From: UBA5543 sp964464965 | Lineage (GTDB): Bacteria; Bacteroidota; Bacteroidia; Chitinophagales; Chitinophagaceae | Direction: 5' to 3' | DNA length: 64,000 nt | NCBI GenBank assembly: GCA_964464965.1 | Contig: CAYXHM010000005.1 | Coordinates: 62,001-126,000 of the forward strand | In this document: positions 1 to 8,253 of the stretch, piece after piece | Numbering within the stretch: position 1 is the first letter of the stretch | How the letters are laid out: every line of letters begins with the position of its first letter | Made by a program: the position numbers and the translations under genes | The notes under the pieces: model-generated | Databases searched by the model: none | What the model saw: only the letters and a program-made list of their open reading frames with translations | What the model was told of the DNA's origin: nothing

Positions 1-489
1 GAGAGCAATACAACAACTTCGGTTATTTCCGCAGACCAGGTATCCCTGGCTAAGCAAGGGCCACAGGCAAGGCCATTCACAGGATCTATGACGTATAATT
101 TTGCTGCAAATGAAAACCTCCCATGTGATTGCGGCGATTTCTTTCCAATAGGTACATTTTCAGGTACCGGCAACCTGAGCCATTTAGGCAAAACTACCTC
201 ATTGATTAAACCATGTGTAGGCCCATTGTTGCAAGAGGGTAACCTTATTGGCAATCATGTAGGCGTTGAGTGTGCATATTTTGTGGCTGCGAACGGAGAT
301 AGTTTGTACTGCTATACTTATCCTTACGACTTATATTTTACGCCTGTAGGTGCTGTGGGTATTGCTACTGTAGATTTTACAGGTGGTACGGGACGTTTTA
401 AAAATGCTACAGGTTCATTTACAGGTACGGTAACTGTGGGGCAAACAACAGCGACGTTTACAAATTTGAAAGGCACAATCATATACTAA
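1..489 (+). CDS. Secreted beta-barrel-like protein, 5' end outside window
   Basis: The reading frame is open from the first base of the window, so the true start lies upstream; an ATG at 88 is internal. The visible 162 residues are rich in Gly, Thr and Phe, with repeated GTGN/GGTGRF-type turns and alternating hydrophobic residues, as in small secreted all-beta barrels of the allene-oxide-cyclase-like shape. Four or more cysteines suggest an exported protein. The family is not certain: I see the beta pattern but no catalytic motif. A strong terminator follows at 524-561. Confidence 0.6.
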   Translation, partial: ESNTTTSVISADQVSLAKQGPQARPFTGSMTYNFAANENLPCDCGDFFPIGTFSGTGNLSHLGKTTSLIKPCVGPLLQEGNLIGNHVGVECAYFVAANGDSLYCYTYPYDLYFTPVGAVGIATVDFTGGTGRFKNATGSFTGTVTVGQTTATFTNLKGTIIY

Positions 490-523
490 ATAAAAAACAG
501 TATTACCCGGGTAAATGCGTTGT

Positions 524-561
524 GAATGCCGGCTATTTGTAGCCGGCATTCGTCGTTTTTT
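524..561 (+). terminator. Intrinsic terminator
   Basis: An 11-bp perfect stem (524-534 with 541-551, core GCCGGC) with a 6-nt loop is followed by a T-rich run. It lies 35 bp after the stop of the first gene. Confidence 0.85.
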
Positions 562-644
562 ATAGCTGAATTATAAACCTTTCCTAAAAAAAATGCGGTA
601 AGTAATTAAAAAATGGTTAAATTAGAACAAATAATTACCTCTAT

Positions 645-1907
645 ATGATACAAAAAATTACTCTTTCAATGCTCTTATTTGCAGGTCTTACTATAAACCA
701 GGCCGGAGCACAGATGAAGTTACAAGCGACAAGTAAGGCAAACAACACAGGTTCAGTTTCTGACAGTGTAAAATACTTTCATTCAGGTGCTAAAGGCTAC
801 GGCACGCCAAAATATCTACGGGTGCCTGAATTTGAGCTGATGGAAGATTCATCTCACATCTTCAGTGCAGGTGTTCTTACAAAAAAGACAGTGAGCACCT
901 ATACAGGTACTGATTTTAACCAAAAAATTACCCAGACATTAAATAGTGGTAACTGGAGAAATTCCGGACGGACAAGGATAGTTTATAAATCAAATAAACC
1001 CGATACGGTATATTATGATACCTGGTCAACAATGGGCTCCGGTAGCTGGAGGCTGAGCTCTTGCATAGTGTACACATGGAGTGCGGATAATGTTGCAAGT
1101 GCAACAAGGTTAACACGTTCATTTGGCCGAAATCCCAAATGGGAAAATGACTGGAAAACTTCTTACGGTTATTCTGGAGGCAATATTTCAGACTCTGCTC
1201 ACCAGGAATGGACAAGCGGAGCATGGGCGAATAAGGAAAGGAAGAAATATACATGGACTGCTGGAAAGCTTACACAAGTTGACCAGGATGGAGGAACCGG
1301 AACTACCTGGACACCCTTTTACAGGGCAACATATACATATGATGGAAATGGCCGTGTTATATTAATAGATAACAAGGCAAGTAACGGGTCTGGCGGCTGG
1401 AAAAATTTCCAGAGAGATACAATTATGTATAACGCGGGTAATACTACATCTGCTCCCGATACACTCCTTCGTGTAGATGCCTCTACCGGAAACTTTGTAA
1501 ATCAATACCAGTTGGGCTTTGAATATATGCCTAATGGCCTTGTAACTAAACGCACATCACTTCAGTGGGACGGTGTCAGTAAATTTATACATGGCGGCCA
1601 GGATAGTGTTTTGCGCTGGTATTGGGATTATAACGTCAGCGTAGAGAAATTAGATGGTAAAGGGTATGTGCTGAATGTATATCCATCGCCGGCCAGCAAT
1701 ACTATTAATATAGCAATACAAGGTGGCGACAGCAGGCAGGTGCAATATGCTATAGTTGATATGCAGGGTAGGGTAGTGAAAAACTGGAACGAAGCTGCGC
1801 AAGCCGTTAGCACTGTTTCAATTGCAGAATTACCTGCCGGTAACTATATGCTGCATATAAATGACGGCTCGCAAACCGCTACCAGGAAATTTTCTGTAGT
1901 GAAATAG
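645..1907 (+). CDS. Secreted protein with T9SS type A sorting domain
   Basis: The 420-aa protein begins with a signal peptide (about residues 1-23, ending AGA-Q). The middle holds repeated short beta units with Trp, Tyr and Gly (patterns like W..G.W.N and Y.YDGNG), as in Bacteroidetes surface proteins. The last 80 or so residues start with YPSPASN and contain a GRVVKNW-like strand and a final GNYML...FSVVK strand, which is the type A C-terminal domain recognised by the type IX secretion system. The protein is therefore likely exported through T9SS and released or anchored at the surface. Its own activity is unknown. It is a single-gene unit with its own terminator. Confidence 0.85.
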   Translation: MIQKITLSMLLFAGLTINQAGAQMKLQATSKANNTGSVSDSVKYFHSGAKGYGTPKYLRVPEFELMEDSSHIFSAGVLTKKTVSTYTGTDFNQKITQTLNSGNWRNSGRTRIVYKSNKPDTVYYDTWSTMGSGSWRLSSCIVYTWSADNVASATRLTRSFGRNPKWENDWKTSYGYSGGNISDSAHQEWTSGAWANKERKKYTWTAGKLTQVDQDGGTGTTWTPFYRATYTYDGNGRVILIDNKASNGSGGWKNFQRDTIMYNAGNTTSAPDTLLRVDASTGNFVNQYQLGFEYMPNGLVTKRTSLQWDGVSKFIHGGQDSVLRWYWDYNVSVEKLDGKGYVLNVYPSPASNTINIAIQGGDSRQVQYAIVDMQGRVVKNWNEAAQAVSTVSIAELPAGNYMLHINDGSQTATRKFSVVK

Positions 1908-1936
1908 ATAAAAAGCATTTTGGTTACTCATTAGTA

Positions 1937-1968
1937 TAAGCCCCTCAATAAAATGAGGGGCTTATTTC
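1937..1968 (+). terminator. Intrinsic terminator
   Basis: An 11-bp perfect stem (1937-1947 with 1954-1964, core CCCCTCA/TGAGGGG) and 6-nt loop are followed by TTTC. It ends the T9SS protein gene. Confidence 0.85.
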
Positions 1969-2147
1969 ATACAGCTGCAACAGGAAAATAATCCGGCTGT
2001 ACTACATTAACACCAATGTTGGTTTAAATACGGTAAATTGGGGTAGATTGATTTTTATCTGCGGATATATTCACTTCAATTGACCTTGCCGCCGGGACAG
2101 TAATTCTTCTAACCGGAAAAATATAGTGGCAGGGCGGCAATAATATT

Positions 2148-2534
2148 ATGACACAGAAACATGAAAAACACCAGGCCGGAGTATGCCTTGATAACAGCCA
2201 TGCACGGATAATTGCAGTAGGTAGTGATAAGGAAGCCGGTATTTATGAAGTGCTGCACAACGTAAAGTCTGCTGAGCACAGCACTGGTGGTAGCGAACAT
2301 ACAATGAACAACGCAAAACATGCAGACAGTATTAAATACTTTAAAGACATTTCTGCACAATTACTGCCGTATGATGATATACTGCTTTTTGGCACTGGTA
2401 AATCGCAGGAGCAGTTGCATAACTTCCTGAAAGAAGACCAGCAATTCAGCCATAAAAAAATAACAGTTGATAGTTCAGACCATCTTACAGACCCGCAAAT
2501 GATAGCTAAGGTCAGGGATTTCTTTAAGTCGTAA
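2148..2534 (+). CDS. Small protein, possibly related to eRF1/pelota-type domains
   Basis: The 128-aa protein has no signal peptide. It shows two alternating beta/alpha stretches: an N-terminal VCLDNSHARII strand and a C-terminal YDDILLFGTGKSQEQLHNFL segment. This pattern resembles the C-terminal domain of eRF1/Dom34-like (host-attachment-like) proteins, but the match is from pattern memory and is weak. It stands alone between two terminators and converges on the ABC-F gene. Its histidine-rich middle (about residues 45-62) looks like a flexible linker. Confidence 0.6.
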   Translation: MTQKHEKHQAGVCLDNSHARIIAVGSDKEAGIYEVLHNVKSAEHSTGGSEHTMNNAKHADSIKYFKDISAQLLPYDDILLFGTGKSQEQLHNFLKEDQQFSHKKITVDSSDHLTDPQMIAKVRDFFKS

Positions 2535-2552
2535 CTTACATAACCAAATAGC

Positions 2553-2580
2553 AAGCCGCCCTGAAAAAGGCGGCTTTGTT
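2553..2580. terminator. Terminator between convergent genes
   Basis: An 8-bp GC-rich stem (2553-2560 with 2569-2576, AAGCCGCC/GGCGGCTT) is followed by TGTTGTT on the plus strand. It sits between convergent genes and could serve both. Confidence 0.75.
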
Positions 2581-2601
2581 GTTATATGAAACCAGGACCG
2601 A

Positions 2602-4191
2602 TTATGGCAGGACTATTGCACGATGCACTTTTACCTGTTCCAGGAAATATTCGTCGTGAGAGATAACAATAACTGTTCCATCGTATCCATTAATAGCTTT
2701 GATTAGTATTTCAATGTTTTGAATATCAAGGTTATTGGTTGGTTCATCCAATATAATCATATCCCGCGCCTGGTTGCCAATTGTAAGGCAACAGAGCATC
2801 AACCGCATTTTCTCACCTCCACTTAGCATAGCGCAGGACTTGTCCCAGTATGATTTCGTAAACAGGAAATGGGTCAAGCGGCTTTTCAGTTCATGCTCCT
2901 GTATATTGCCTGTATTGAATTTCTGTGCCTGTTCATAAACCGTAAGGGTATGCTCAATTAGTGAATAGTCCTGGTCTATATAAGTAGCACGCACACCTCC
3001 TCCATTAATTGTTCCTGCAAGTGGTTTGATTTCATTAAGCATCATTTTAACCAGTGTTGTTTTTCCTGACCCGTTTGGGCCTTTTATAGCGATACGTTCC
3101 CCGCTACTGATGGTGAAACTCAAAGCTTCTTTCCATAGTGGTATACTGCCGTAGCTAAAATTGACGGCTTTTACTTCAACCAGTACTTTGCCTTTATGTA
3201 CATCAGAATTGTCAAATCCTATTTTCATTTTGTCTTTTGCGGGCAGTTCTTTTCGCATGTGGGCTATCTCGTTTGATAAAGAACTCGTCTTTTCGGCATG
3301 AACAGCTTTCGTGTATGCTGTGCTCCTCTCAGCCTTATTCCTCAACGTATTCATAGCTATTGTAGGTAACCCCGATTTTTCCTGTTTTTTCTTTCCCCTC
3401 GCATCCAGCTTTTGTTGCCGTTCCAGTGCTTCGCGCTCTGTTTCTTTAGCCTTACGCAATGCTTTTTCACGGCTCTTCAGCTCTTCATTAAAAGCATTTA
3501 GTTCTATAGCTTTCTGCTCTGTGTAAAAGTCATAATTGCCTCCATAAACTGTTATTCCCCGGTTACTCAGTTCGTAAACATTATTCAGCAGGTTGAGCAA
3601 TGTAATGTCGTGGCTCACGACAACCAGTGTTGTGGCGGTAGTTTGTATATAATTGTAGAGCATACCCCTGCTGGCATTATCCACGTGATTGCTGGGCTCA
3701 TCCAGCAATACCAGTTGTGGCTTATGTATCATGATGCCGGAAAGAAACACTTTGGTCTTCTGGCCACCGCTAATGGTGTTCATTTTTTGTGAGAGGTTTA
3801 ATCCATCCAGTTTCCAGTACGCAAGTGCCTCATTGCAGCGTTCTTCTATAGCCCAGTCGTCATTAAGACGAGCCATATTTGTGTCGGTTACATTTCCTGC
3901 CAATATTTCTTTTAATGCCTTTAATTTATCGTCAACACCCAGAACCTGTGCAATAGTATAATCATTATACTGGCCGAAATGCTGGGGTACATAATAAGGC
4001 TGCGTTTCACGCTTTATCTTTCCGGCCGAAGGCGATATATTGCCGGCCATGATTTTAAGCAGGGTAGATTTGCCCGAGCCATTATTTCCAATCAGTGCAA
4101 TTTTATCTTGCCAGTTAATGGCAATATTAATATTATTAAATAGTAAGTCCTTATCAGGATGCGTATAGGCTACGCCTTGAAGTAATAACAT
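2602..4191 (-). CDS. ABC-F family ATPase
   Basis: The 529-aa protein has two complete ABC ATPase domains in one chain and no membrane segments, which defines the ABC-F family acting on ribosomes. Domain 1 has Walker A GNNGSGKST (about residues 36-44), signature SGGQKTK and a DEPSNH Walker B. A charged linker rich in Lys, Glu and Arg (about 235-300) is the P-site tRNA interaction motif region. Domain 2 has GPNGSGKTT, SGGEKMR and DEPTNN, and ends with VISHDEYFLEQ. Family members either protect ribosomes from antibiotics or assist translation; which applies cannot be told from sequence. There is no recognisable leader peptide in the 270-bp gap shared with divergent rpoN. Confidence 0.9.
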   Translation of the reverse strand: MLLLQGVAYTHPDKDLLFNNINIAINWQDKIALIGNNGSGKSTLLKIMAGNISPSAGKIKRETQPYYVPQHFGQYNDYTIAQVLGVDDKLKALKEILAGNVTDTNMARLNDDWAIEERCNEALAYWKLDGLNLSQKMNTISGGQKTKVFLSGIMIHKPQLVLLDEPSNHVDNASRGMLYNYIQTTATTLVVVSHDITLLNLLNNVYELSNRGITVYGGNYDFYTEQKAIELNAFNEELKSREKALRKAKETEREALERQQKLDARGKKKQEKSGLPTIAMNTLRNKAERSTAYTKAVHAEKTSSLSNEIAHMRKELPAKDKMKIGFDNSDVHKGKVLVEVKAVNFSYGSIPLWKEALSFTISSGERIAIKGPNGSGKTTLVKMMLNEIKPLAGTINGGGVRATYIDQDYSLIEHTLTVYEQAQKFNTGNIQEHELKSRLTHFLFTKSYWDKSCAMLSGGEKMRLMLCCLTIGNQARDMIILDEPTNNLDIQNIEILIKAINGYDGTVIVISHDEYFLEQVKVHRAIVLP

Positions 4192-4461
4192 AATTTCCCC
4201 CTTTTAAAAAAGTGAATAAACTCGTTCAGCTAATTTTTAGAAAGAAATTTGTTTACATCTTTATTATTCTTAGAGGAAAATTTAACTACGGCATAAAACC
4301 GCAGACATTTTACAAAAGTAGGAAAAAATACAAATGCAGCATGGAACATCGTCCGCAACATGCAGTATTAACGATTTATTTAGGAGCTTTTTATCATTTT
4401 TGCTTTTTACTTGTTAGCCGTCCACAGACAGTTTTGTATATTTAAGCCAGAATGCACCTCA

Positions 4462-5937
4462 ATGCTAAGACAAACCCAACAACAAAAATTATTACAAAAG
4501 CTTTCGCCTCAGCAGATTCAGCTTATGAAACTGCTGCAGGTGCCTACAGTTAATCTGGAAGAACGTATAAAAGAAGAGCTGGAAGAAAATCCGGCACTGG
4601 AAGTAGGCGCAGAAGAAAACAATGACGAATACGACCTGGACGATAAAGAAGAAGACAACTTTGAAACAGATGACGTAGAGCTGAGCAATGACGATAGTGA
4701 GCAGATAGACCTTGACGATTTCCTGCGGCAGGAAGATAATGATGGTGGTGGCGACTTTAACGACTACTATGGCAACCAGGATAACGAGCGCCCTGATACT
4801 CCTGTACGGGTTGAAACCAGTTTTCATGACCACCTGCTGAACCAGCTGAGTATGCTGGGGCTGGATGACCACCGCCAGGCCGTAGCAGAACAGATAATAG
4901 GCAGCATAGACGAAGACGGGTACCTGAGACGTGAGCCGCAGGCGCTGGTGGACGACCTGGCCTTTGGCCAGAATGTGATAACCAGCGAGCAGGAGGTGCA
5001 TGAAATAATAGCATTGATACAGCAATTTGACCCACCCGGTGTATGCGCATGGACGCTGCAGGAATGCCTGGAGCTGCAACTGAAAAGGATAGAGCCGCGT
5101 ACCCCTGCTGTGACCCATGCGCTGGACACAATGACCAGGTACTTTAACGAGTTTATAAAAAAACACTACGATAAAATACAAAAACACCTGAACCTGAATG
5201 ATGAGGATTTTAAAGAAGTAATCAATATCATCATAAAGCTGAACCCCAAACCCGGCTCAGCGTTCGGTAGTGTAAATAAAGCAGGCAGCTACATATTGCC
5301 AGACTTCTTTGTTTACAATAACAACGGGAAATTAGAATTGTCGCTCAACTCTAAAAATGCGCCGGAGCTGCGTATATCTACAGGTTATAAGGAAATGATG
5401 CAGGCTTACGACCGCGGTGATAAAAAAGATAAACGCCAGAAAGAAGCTTTAATGTTCATCAAGCAAAAGCTGGACTCCGCCAAGTGGTTTATAGATGCAA
5501 TAAAGCAACGCCAGCATACACTGCTGGAAACCATGCAGGCTATCATTGCGTTTCAACAGCAGTTCTTCCTGACGGGCGATGAAACCATGCTGCGCCCCAT
5601 GATATTAAAAGATATAGCTGAAATAACCCAGCTTGATGTATCTACCGTGTCTCGGGTGGCTAACAGTAAATACGTGCAGACAGAGTTCGGCACCTATAAG
5701 CTGAAATACTTTTTCTCAGAAGCATTACAGACTGAAAATGGGGAAGAGGTATCTACACGCGAGGTAAAGAATATACTGAATGAAATAATAAAGAGCGAGA
5801 ATAAGCGCAAGCCCCACAGCGATGAAAAACTGACAACTATGCTACAGGAAAAAGGCTATAATATAGCACGCCGCACAGTTGCAAAATACCGTGAGCAACT
5901 AAATGTACCAGTTGCCCGCCTGCGCAAAGAATTATAG
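4462..5937 (+). CDS. rpoN: RNA polymerase sigma-54 factor RpoN
   Basis: Sigma-54 binds core polymerase and directs it to -24/-12 promoters, needing an AAA+ activator. The 491-aa protein has the glutamine/leucine-rich region I (QQQKLLQKLSPQQIQLMKLL at the N-terminus), an acidic region II (about residues 40-95), the core-binding domain, an HTH region with DVSTVSRVANSKY, and the RpoN box ARRTVAKYRE near the C-terminus. I chose the ATG at 4462 because region I starts there; an upstream in-frame TTG at 4411 only adds unrelated residues. It ends 8 bp before the convergent DUF3109 gene, leaving no room for a separate terminator. Confidence 0.97.
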   Translation: MLRQTQQQKLLQKLSPQQIQLMKLLQVPTVNLEERIKEELEENPALEVGAEENNDEYDLDDKEEDNFETDDVELSNDDSEQIDLDDFLRQEDNDGGGDFNDYYGNQDNERPDTPVRVETSFHDHLLNQLSMLGLDDHRQAVAEQIIGSIDEDGYLRREPQALVDDLAFGQNVITSEQEVHEIIALIQQFDPPGVCAWTLQECLELQLKRIEPRTPAVTHALDTMTRYFNEFIKKHYDKIQKHLNLNDEDFKEVINIIIKLNPKPGSAFGSVNKAGSYILPDFFVYNNNGKLELSLNSKNAPELRISTGYKEMMQAYDRGDKKDKRQKEALMFIKQKLDSAKWFIDAIKQRQHTLLETMQAIIAFQQQFFLTGDETMLRPMILKDIAEITQLDVSTVSRVANSKYVQTEFGTYKLKYFFSEALQTENGEEVSTREVKNILNEIIKSENKRKPHSDEKLTTMLQEKGYNIARRTVAKYREQLNVPVARLRKEL

Positions 5938-5945
5938 TGCTTTAT

Positions 5946-6524
5946 TTATTTTTTACCTGCCATCATCTGGGCAGTAGCGTCCAATGCATTGTAAAATTCC
6001 TCGCCGTATTTACGTATCAGCGGCCCTTTCAGAAATTGGTACACAGGCACTTTTAACTGCTTGCCCAGTTTACACGCGGGTGCGCACATTACCTTTCTGG
6101 GTGCATAGTTAAGCGCTTCAAAGCCCGGGCTTTCTTTTACGCGTATCGGGTACAGGTGGCAGGATATCGGTTTTGGGAAATCTATCTTACCCTCGCGAAA
6201 GAGTTTTTCAAAACTGCATTTTACTATGCCGCTAAAATCAGTGTAGGCATATACACATATACCACCATTTAATGTTGGCGTTACATAACCATACTCATCA
6301 TCTATTGTATGCGTGCCTGCACGTTCTACCTCTGTTATATAGTCTATATGCAGCAAGTGTTTTACTTTGGGGTAGTATTTTGCAACAAGATGCGTTTCTT
6401 CTTCTGTGAGGGGCGCACCGCAATCTCCATCTACGCAGCAGCCTCCTTTACATTTGTTCAGGTCGCAAACAAACTGCTCCTCCACTATTTCATCACTCAC
6501 CAGTATGTTGTCTATTGCAATCAT
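5946..6524 (-). CDS. DUF3109 family protein
   Basis: The 192-aa protein carries conserved cysteines: C-x4-C-x3-CC in the first 35 residues (DLNKCKGGCC), then further Cys at GGICVY, VKCSF, SCHLYP and MCAPAC. This pattern is typical of DUF3109, which is common in Bacteroidetes and thought, from its cysteines, to bind a metal or Fe-S cluster. No activity is known to me. It lies 6 bp after the CBS-domain gene on the same strand, so the two are probably cotranscribed. Confidence 0.85.
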   Translation of the reverse strand: MIAIDNILVSDEIVEEQFVCDLNKCKGGCCVDGDCGAPLTEEETHLVAKYYPKVKHLLHIDYITEVERAGTHTIDDEYGYVTPTLNGGICVYAYTDFSGIVKCSFEKLFREGKIDFPKPISCHLYPIRVKESPGFEALNYAPRKVMCAPACKLGKQLKVPVYQFLKGPLIRKYGEEFYNALDATAQMMAGKK

Positions 6525-6530
6525 CAGATC

Positions 6531-7193
6531 TTACATGTTTATATACGCCATCAGCAGGTTGTATCGGTCCATCATATCATCCTTATTACTACGCTCGCCG
6601 TACATTTCTTTTACTGTATAGCCAAAACGCTCGTATGTAGATGCCAGTGATTCCAGGTTGCTGCGGTTTGTTTTTATAGTCAGTTCCAGCTTGTTGCTCA
6701 CCCTGTTGGTAAACAAATGCGTAGTTATAATAGCTACATCTTCGCTTTCGCAAATACGGGCTATTTCATACAGGCTGTAGTCCAGCGGGTTCACTTCAAG
6801 TATCAGCACACCGCCGGGTGTATCTATACCGCTGTTTTCTGCCAGGTAGTTAATGAGTGTTTCGTGTGTGGCGGCGCCTAAATATTTATTCTGCTCGTCT
6901 ATTACCGGCAGTACAGATAAGTGCTGGCTGTATGCCATGCGCAAAGCATCGTATGCATGGCCGCCAACAAATACTGCCGGGCTGTACCTTAGATAGTCAG
7001 TTGTAGTTAATGACTCTTCCGGTGTGTCCCACTCCAGCATATCACTATGCTTTATAAGGGCAAGGTATTGCCCGTCTGCAACAACAGGTATCTGCTCCAG
7101 GTTGTTTTCTTCCATCAGCCTCAGTGCTGTATCGCCTGTATCTGTTGGCAGAATGGTTGGTATCTCGTATGATATGATGCTTTTTACTGACAT
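6531..7193 (-). CDS. CBS-domain protein
   Basis: The 220-aa protein has two N-terminal CBS motifs (about residues 1-60 and 70-130) with the usual pattern LMEENNLEQIPVVADGQYLALI and LSVLPVIDEQNKYLGAA. CBS pairs bind adenosine nucleotides and regulate other proteins. The C-terminal 90 residues (ILEVNPLDYSLYEIARICES onward) resemble an ACT-like ligand-binding fold. No enzyme domain is present, so a regulatory role is inferred. It is the first gene of a two-gene unit with the DUF3109 gene. Confidence 0.85.
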   Translation of the reverse strand: MSVKSIISYEIPTILPTDTGDTALRLMEENNLEQIPVVADGQYLALIKHSDMLEWDTPEESLTTTDYLRYSPAVFVGGHAYDALRMAYSQHLSVLPVIDEQNKYLGAATHETLINYLAENSGIDTPGGVLILEVNPLDYSLYEIARICESEDVAIITTHLFTNRVSNKLELTIKTNRSNLESLASTYERFGYTVKEMYGERSNKDDMMDRYNLLMAYINM

Positions 7194-7297
7194 GGCTATT
7201 GGTGCATTTTAAATTTATCTACAACACATAGTTCTTACACCTCTATACAAAGGTGAGGGATTTATTATGTACCAACAATAAATAAGTTCTTAAAATA

Positions 7298-8059
7298 TCA
7301 GGATTTGTGCCTGTTGAGGAAACCGTCCAGTATTTTATTAAACTCACCCGGCACCTCCATCATAGGCGCATGCCCGCATTTATCTATCCAGTGTACTTCT
7401 GAATTAGGTATCAGCTTCTGAAACTCTTCTGCTACCATTGGGGGCGTAATGGTATCATTTTTACCCCATATCAGGCAGGTAGGCACCTTAATATCGTTAA
7501 GCTCATCGCCCAGGTTGTGTTTTATAGCAGAGCGCGCCAGTGATATTATTTTCAAGGCTTTCATGCGTGTATTAACAATAGAATATACCTCATCTACCAG
7601 CTCTTTTGTCGCCACAGCAGGGTCGTAAAATGTAAGTTCTGTTTTCTTACGTATATAATCGTAATCGCCACGTTTAGGATATGTTTCCCCCATACCATTC
7701 TCAAACAGGCCGGAGCTGCCCGTCAGGGTAATGGTTTTTACTTTTTCCTGGTGTTTCAGCGTATAAACCAGGCCAACATGGCCACCCAGCGAGTTGCCCA
7801 ACAGGTGAACATTATCCAGCCCGCGCGCGTCTATAAATTTCTGTACATGCTTGGCCAGCCCGGATACCGAGGTATCAAGCAAAGAAAGATCGAACAAAGG
7901 CAGCATTGGGATAATTACCTTATGGCTGAGCTTAAAATGATCCACCAAGTCTTTAAAGTTACTCAATGCGCCAAACAGGCCATGTAAGAGCACCAGGGGC
8001 TCTCCTTCACCCTCCTCTACATACTTGAATTTGCCAAACTGTTTTATCTCGTACTGCAT
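7298..8059 (-). CDS. Alpha/beta hydrolase
   Basis: The 253-aa protein has the alpha/beta hydrolase fold signs: LLHGLFG oxyanion loop (about residue 25), nucleophile elbow GNSLGG with Ser90, a catalytic Asp in WGKNDTITP (about residue 200) and the His of CGHAP (about residue 230). It lacks a signal peptide and is probably a cytosolic esterase or C-C hydrolase-type enzyme; the substrate cannot be predicted. It is divergent from ispG and appears to be transcribed alone. Confidence 0.9.
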   Translation of the reverse strand: MQYEIKQFGKFKYVEEGEGEPLVLLHGLFGALSNFKDLVDHFKLSHKVIIPMLPLFDLSLLDTSVSGLAKHVQKFIDARGLDNVHLLGNSLGGHVGLVYTLKHQEKVKTITLTGSSGLFENGMGETYPKRGDYDYIRKKTELTFYDPAVATKELVDEVYSIVNTRMKALKIISLARSAIKHNLGDELNDIKVPTCLIWGKNDTITPPMVAEEFQKLIPNSEVHWIDKCGHAPMMEVPGEFNKILDGFLNRHKS

Positions 8060-8215
8060 GTAACACTCTTATTGACTGCTAAAATACTACTGTTTATCAG
8101 AAAAACATACTGTTGTGCCGGCAAGCAGTATTTTGTTTCTATTATCACTAATGAAAAAAGACTATAATGCATGTGAAGAATAATATTTTTAGCAATTCCC
8201 TACCAAAGCATTAGC

Positions 8216-8223
8216 TAACTTTG
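8216..8223 (+). promoter_or_regulatory. -7 element upstream of ispG
   Basis: TAACTTTG fits the Bacteroidetes -7 consensus TAnnTTTG exactly and lies 30 bp upstream of the ispG ATG. A clear -33 TTG is not visible, so confidence is moderate. Confidence 0.55.
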
Positions 8224-8253
8224 CAGGGCTTTTTCCGTGCAATTTTTTCGATT

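Noticed and set aside
4212..4445. 77-aa frame between the ABC-F gene and rpoN
   Set aside because: AT-rich intergenic region, no RBS, basic aromatic product without family; overlaps the likely rpoN promoter area.
4492..5187. 231-aa antisense frame
   Set aside because: It lies opposite rpoN, whose motifs are clear; the composition is a mirror of the rpoN codons.
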